Positions 59,897-64,000 of a DNA stretch of 64,000 nt are shown here, piece by piece (position 1 is the first letter of the stretch; each line of letters begins with the position of its first letter). The notes below the pieces were generated by a model. It was not told the DNA's origin. It made no database searches and worked only from the letters and a program-made list of their open reading frames with translations. The stretch is from assembly GCF_000499845.2 (NCBI RefSeq), contig NC_023759.2, positions 48,768,172-48,832,171 of the forward strand, read 5' to 3'. The position numbers and the translations under genes are program-made. This DNA is from Phaseolus vulgaris (Eukaryota; Streptophyta; Magnoliopsida; Fabales; Fabaceae).

Positions 59897-62871
59897 GGTT
59901 ATTAACTACTTCTCCACTACTTACTACTAGTATCTACTATTATGTTTGAGAATCGATTTTATACTGAATGGATTTTATTTAGCAAATTCATATAATAATA
60001 TAATTTTTTTACATATTTTAAAGAATGTTGATAATTCTTCACTTTTAAACACAAATTAAATTTTGTTTTTTTTTTCAATTATCAATTAATCAATATATAC
60101 ACAATCAACATTGATTTTAAAACCATACTAAATCTCATTAATTGACCAACGACATCATTTCAATACCTCATAATCTTACCACCAATTTAATATCACAAAA
60201 TACAAATCAATATATTACTTAAAAATTGTTCAACTCTCCCCTATTTACTAGTCGTTTATTTACTAAACAATAACAACTTCAACGTAGAAGAATAAAATGT
60301 GAGATTTATAATCTTCAGACCTAAAACTAAAACACTTATCAAAAGTGAAACCACCGAGTTAACAACTTTTTCAATTAGTCAAATATATAAAACTTTGAAA
60401 CACTTACACTTAAAAACAAAATATATTTAAAAATAAAAAAGAATTTTACTCCAAATCAAACTTCAATGAATTAGAAACTACTAAGATGCATTCATCCTTA
60501 ATTGATGAGATTTGACTAAAATTTCTTTTAAAAATATGTTAAAGAAATTTAAGAACTTAGAGAGTGTTAAGAAAATTAAAGAAATAATAATTTCAAAATT
60601 GAGTAATTAAGTAATTAATTATAATTTATATTCTTAAAATGTTAACATTAATGATTATAAATCCATATATTTTAAACTGGTAAAAGTCGGTTCTTAAATT
60701 AATTGTTTTCTTTTACAAGTATATTTGTGTTATTTATGTGTCATGTATCTGTTTCAAATTTCAATAATAATCTCCAGTGTTTTTTTCATGGAAAAAAAAT
60801 TCTTACCATGTGTACAAACTACAAATAACAAATACTTCTAATATATTGATTTATTCGAACATAAAATTATTCTAAAATATTCTTTTGTTGATATAAAAAT
60901 GTATATTGTTTAAAAATGTATTAATAAGTATATAATAAATCATTTTGTTATTACTTCCAATAACCTAAATAATTTTTTATTACGTCCTCATTACTCACGT
61001 TTAAATAAAAAGATTTTACTTATTTAGATTTTTTTTACGGTTAATTATTTAAATCAAAATATTTTCATACACCACCATGAATTTTAAATCAAAATATTTT
61101 AATACATCCACTATGAATGACCTGTTCCAAAATTTGCTAAACATGTTATCTTTTTTTTATATAAAGTTTTCGTGTTAGGCATTATTATGCAAATCTCAGT
61201 TAAGCTGACACCTCAAGTAACAACAATCATCTATCATCACATGAAAAAAAATTATTAAAAAAAAATAAAAAAAAATAAAATAAAATACAACTATATAATG
61301 GTAATAACACGTTCTTTAAGAAATTTTTTTGAACTTTTGTAGACAAAGCTTCACCAAACTAAAGCATTTCACCCACCAATTAAACCAAATTTGTCCAATT
61401 CTCTTTTAGTACAATTTTATCTTTATAGATATTTATCATTTCAATTTTCAAGAACCATAAACAAAAGAAATATATGCGTACAAAATATTAAACCAGTGTT
61501 AATAGTTTGTTTGACACTTCAAAGAATAAATACACCAATTTAATGAATTAATATTTTAACTATATTCATTTTATTTTTTAATTAAAAATATTATTATAAG
61601 GAGTTGTCATGAATAGAGGGTTCAAAGAATTTTTTCATTAACTTTATATCTATCCACTAGATAGGTTGTTAGTTATGGGTCACTCATCGTTTCCAATCAG
61701 AATTTAGAACCCTAGCAAAACCTACCTTCTCTCTCAAATTGAAGCCCCACACACTTTTTCTTCTTCTTCTTCTTTGATTTGCTTTTTATATTATTTAATT
61801 TTTAATTCTTAATCTAACTGTGAAGAAATTTAACACCATCGATGCATTAAAAAGAAAAAAAAAATCACTGTAAAATGTAATTTGGATTATCTAGTTGTTC
61901 TGGAGCAGTTTTTCACAGATTAAAGCAAATATGCTCCTGATTTGATTTTTTCCCACTACATTTTTTCCCTAACTTTTCTAGTTCAATTCAAAATTTCTAC
62001 AGTATTAATATTTTTGACTTGATTCGTCTTTGACTTTTGATGTTTTGAAAGAATATTGTATTGGTTGATGATGTGAATTTGTGATAAAGATTAGTAGCGG
62101 TTTCATCAAATGGAAATTTAATGTCACAAACTTTATGACGGCTACTTGCCATAAATAACTAGGAGATGTTCAAAGTTATAGAATTAGTTTAGACATAATT
62201 GTGAAACATTCTAAGATTTTTTATTTAATACTATGGAGAGAAATAAGGAAAATTCACTTAGCCATACGAAAAATTCAAAATTTCTATTATTGGTATGTAT
62301 ATATGTAACTAACTAAACTTATTTTCCTACATCTTTCTACTTAATATACTTATTATTTTGTTTATAACAATATTAGATAGATATTATTATTTTGAGTTGA
62401 CATGTATATATGATTATGAATATATATAGATACGATAAAAATCATCTCATTGCTGAAATACTACTCTCACATGCTACACATTTTTTGTTTTTCATCTACT
62501 TTTTTTTTATCACATCATATCTTCAATTTATCAATATCTCATTCTAGAATTTGAATACGATCACCTTGCGTGAGAAATAAATCATACATGTTGAAAGAAA
62601 AACATTCACATCATTTGTATTCAATCAAATTGTTCCCTTTTTCTCTTCACCTTAATTTTCACTTAACTTTCGCTCAAAATCTTCCCATTTCACCAAATAG
62701 CTTGCTACATTCTATCATTTTTCCCCATGATCATTAGACCAATCAGAAATTAAATCTCAGTAATTTACTCTAACCATACAAAGAAAAAACCCTACTATAG
62801 AAAGAAAAAAATGAATTCCTTGCTAGAATAATCTACATTGATTAATTGATTAAAAAGGAATATGTGTTGAG

Positions 62872-63020
62872 AGGCATTATCTAAAGTTCTGTGGCATGCA
62901 TGCCAGGTGTTTGATTAAGCAAGAGGGCAAGCTCCCACTATTCGGTCAGAGTAGAGAGTAGAGGCATTATCTTATCTCCAGTTTCCTATCATACGTATAC
63001 ATGTGCGCCAGGTGTTTGAT
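62872..63020. repeat. Pair of partial direct repeats
   Basis: GAGGCATTATCT … GCCAGGTGTTTGATT occurs at 62872-62916 and again at about 62960-63020, with different intervening sequence and copy lengths (second copy stretched by about 16 bp). Origin unknown. Confidence 0.65.
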
Positions 63021-64000
63021 TTTGGGGTTGCCACCGAAACTCCACCAGAGACTGGTGTCAACCCTCCACCGACACATGATCAATGCAGTATTCAACCAAG
63101 ACACACATTAACTTACAATTACAAGGAATGCCAAAATAAACTTTGTATGAAATGTTGATTAACAGCTTAAGTGTATATTAGAATGAAATGGTTATTTCCT
63201 CTGAGAGAATTCAGAAGTCACAGCAGAGAGCAAGAAAAGAGGTAGCCAAGGGAGGATGCATTTGAATTATGGTTTGCCTATTAGTGGAAAACCAGGCTGT
63301 CATCTGAACTATTGCTCAAGTGGCCTAGGGTTTTATTTCATCATATTAGACAAACTTAACCCCACTAACATTCTTAATTTACATCACTACAACCCTACAA
63401 CACACATCAAAGGACATTATTCATATTTCATGTTCATCAAGGATCTATCATACCCATTCTTACTTCATTCAGCCACTCCTTAAATCACATCAGTAACTAA
63501 CATTAAGACCAAGCCATTTTGTTTCTACTATTTTACAACACTACAAAAAATACAATACATCATATTCATTTTGATTGCACTAACCGTTAGTATAACCTAC
63601 AAAAATATCAATAACACACTAATTATGACATGCATCAATTTTGTATACAACGGAATTAATAGAAATATTTTCTCTCTCTTTATTGTATCATTTATTAGAT
63701 CTCGTATTCCTCTCTTAGTTGTAAAATTTGTTCTATCCAAATGGCTAATAGTATAGTTTTTCAAATTAATGCAAGACACTTATATAGTGTTAAATAATGC
63801 AGATGGATTTCAACCACACAGATGAAATATGAAAGAAGTTACAGTTTCCCACATTCAACATATTATTCCAAAACATATGAAAATGAGAATATATAAAGTG
63901 TCAAATTGATGAACAAATTGAGCAAGAAAGCAAGCAAAAGTGAGATACGAAAAGGAATAGCTAAGGATCAGTACAAGATTTTGAAAACCCTTGGTCCGAT

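Larger units (their letters stand above)
58200..64000. other. Long AT-rich intergenic region
   Basis: No protein-like frame is supported. There are extended poly-A/T and ATT tracts, a 36-bp perfect palindrome (59861-59896), a leader-like CT-rich stretch with AACCCTAGCAAAACC at 61710-61780 (plus strand, no coding sequence after it) and partial direct repeats at 62872-63020. A gene could start beyond the right edge. Confidence 0.5.

Noticed and set aside
63240..63330. TAGCCAAGGGAGGATG resembles the 5' part of miR169
   Set aside because: The second half diverges and no complementary arm is found downstream, so it does not fold as a miRNA precursor.
1..64000. CRISPR arrays, rRNA and tRNA genes
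   Set aside because: No spaced palindromic repeats, rRNA core motifs or convincing A/B-box tRNA folds were seen; the one GGTTCGAATC match (37073) lies inside the hAT-like coding exon.

Overview
This window is plant nuclear DNA, very probably from a legume and most likely the bean/cowpea/soybean group. The genes are intron-rich plant genes, introns and spacers are strongly AT-rich, the plastid-targeted and receptor proteins read like legume orthologues, and several spacers carry a short LTR-type repeat of a kind I associate with legume genomes. The species assignment is inference; the gene identities come from reading the proteins.

Layout, left to right. (1) 1-2.0 kb: the 5' part of an SDIR1-type RING E3 ligase gene on the minus strand, running off the left edge. 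(2) 5.0-6.4 kb, minus: an intronless PCS1-like aspartic protease. (3) 6.5-15.2 kb: AT-rich spacer with degenerate repeats. (4) 15.3-16.4 kb, minus: an intronless RDUF1/2-type RING ligase with a G-box/ABRE upstream. (5) 16.7-22.4 kb: spacer with a tandem duplication and a decayed LINE RNase H segment. (6) 22.4-32.2 kb, plus: a complete 16-exon APC2 gene (anaphase-promoting complex cullin subunit, 885 aa). Its intron 13 is swollen to 3.1 kb by nested insertions. (7) 34.0-35.7 kb, minus: a RADIALIS-like MYB gene and a two-exon thaumatin-like protein gene. (8) 36.5-40.0 kb, plus: a four-exon domesticated hAT-transposase-like gene. (9) 41.8-43.8 kb, minus: an intronless L-type lectin receptor kinase. 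(10) 46.5-49.3 kb, minus: Rubisco activase (short form, 441 aa). (11) 52.5-52.8 kb, minus: a CPN20 chaperonin pseudogene fragment. (12) 53.4-58.0 kb, minus: FGAM synthase of purine synthesis (1402 aa, two exons). (13) 58.2-64.0 kb: AT-rich spacer with no gene I can support.

The genes are ordinary, independently transcribed nuclear genes; nothing suggests a cluster or operon. Themes that recur are plastid metabolism (Rubisco activase, FGAM synthase, the chaperonin fragment), ubiquitin ligases (SDIR1, RDUF, APC2) and extracellular or membrane proteins (protease, thaumatin-like protein, lectin kinase).

The most unusual structure is in APC2 intron 13. It holds a decayed antisense copy of an R3H/SUZ-domain gene. 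The 5' part of that copy is duplicated as a long inverted repeat (about 310-bp arms, about 76-bp loop). The copy is itself split by an 824-bp hAT-like element with matching 20-bp ends and a perfect 8-bp target duplication, and it is bracketed by LTR-like repeats. When APC2 is transcribed, the intron should contain a long hairpin homologous to a host gene, which makes it a candidate small-RNA source.
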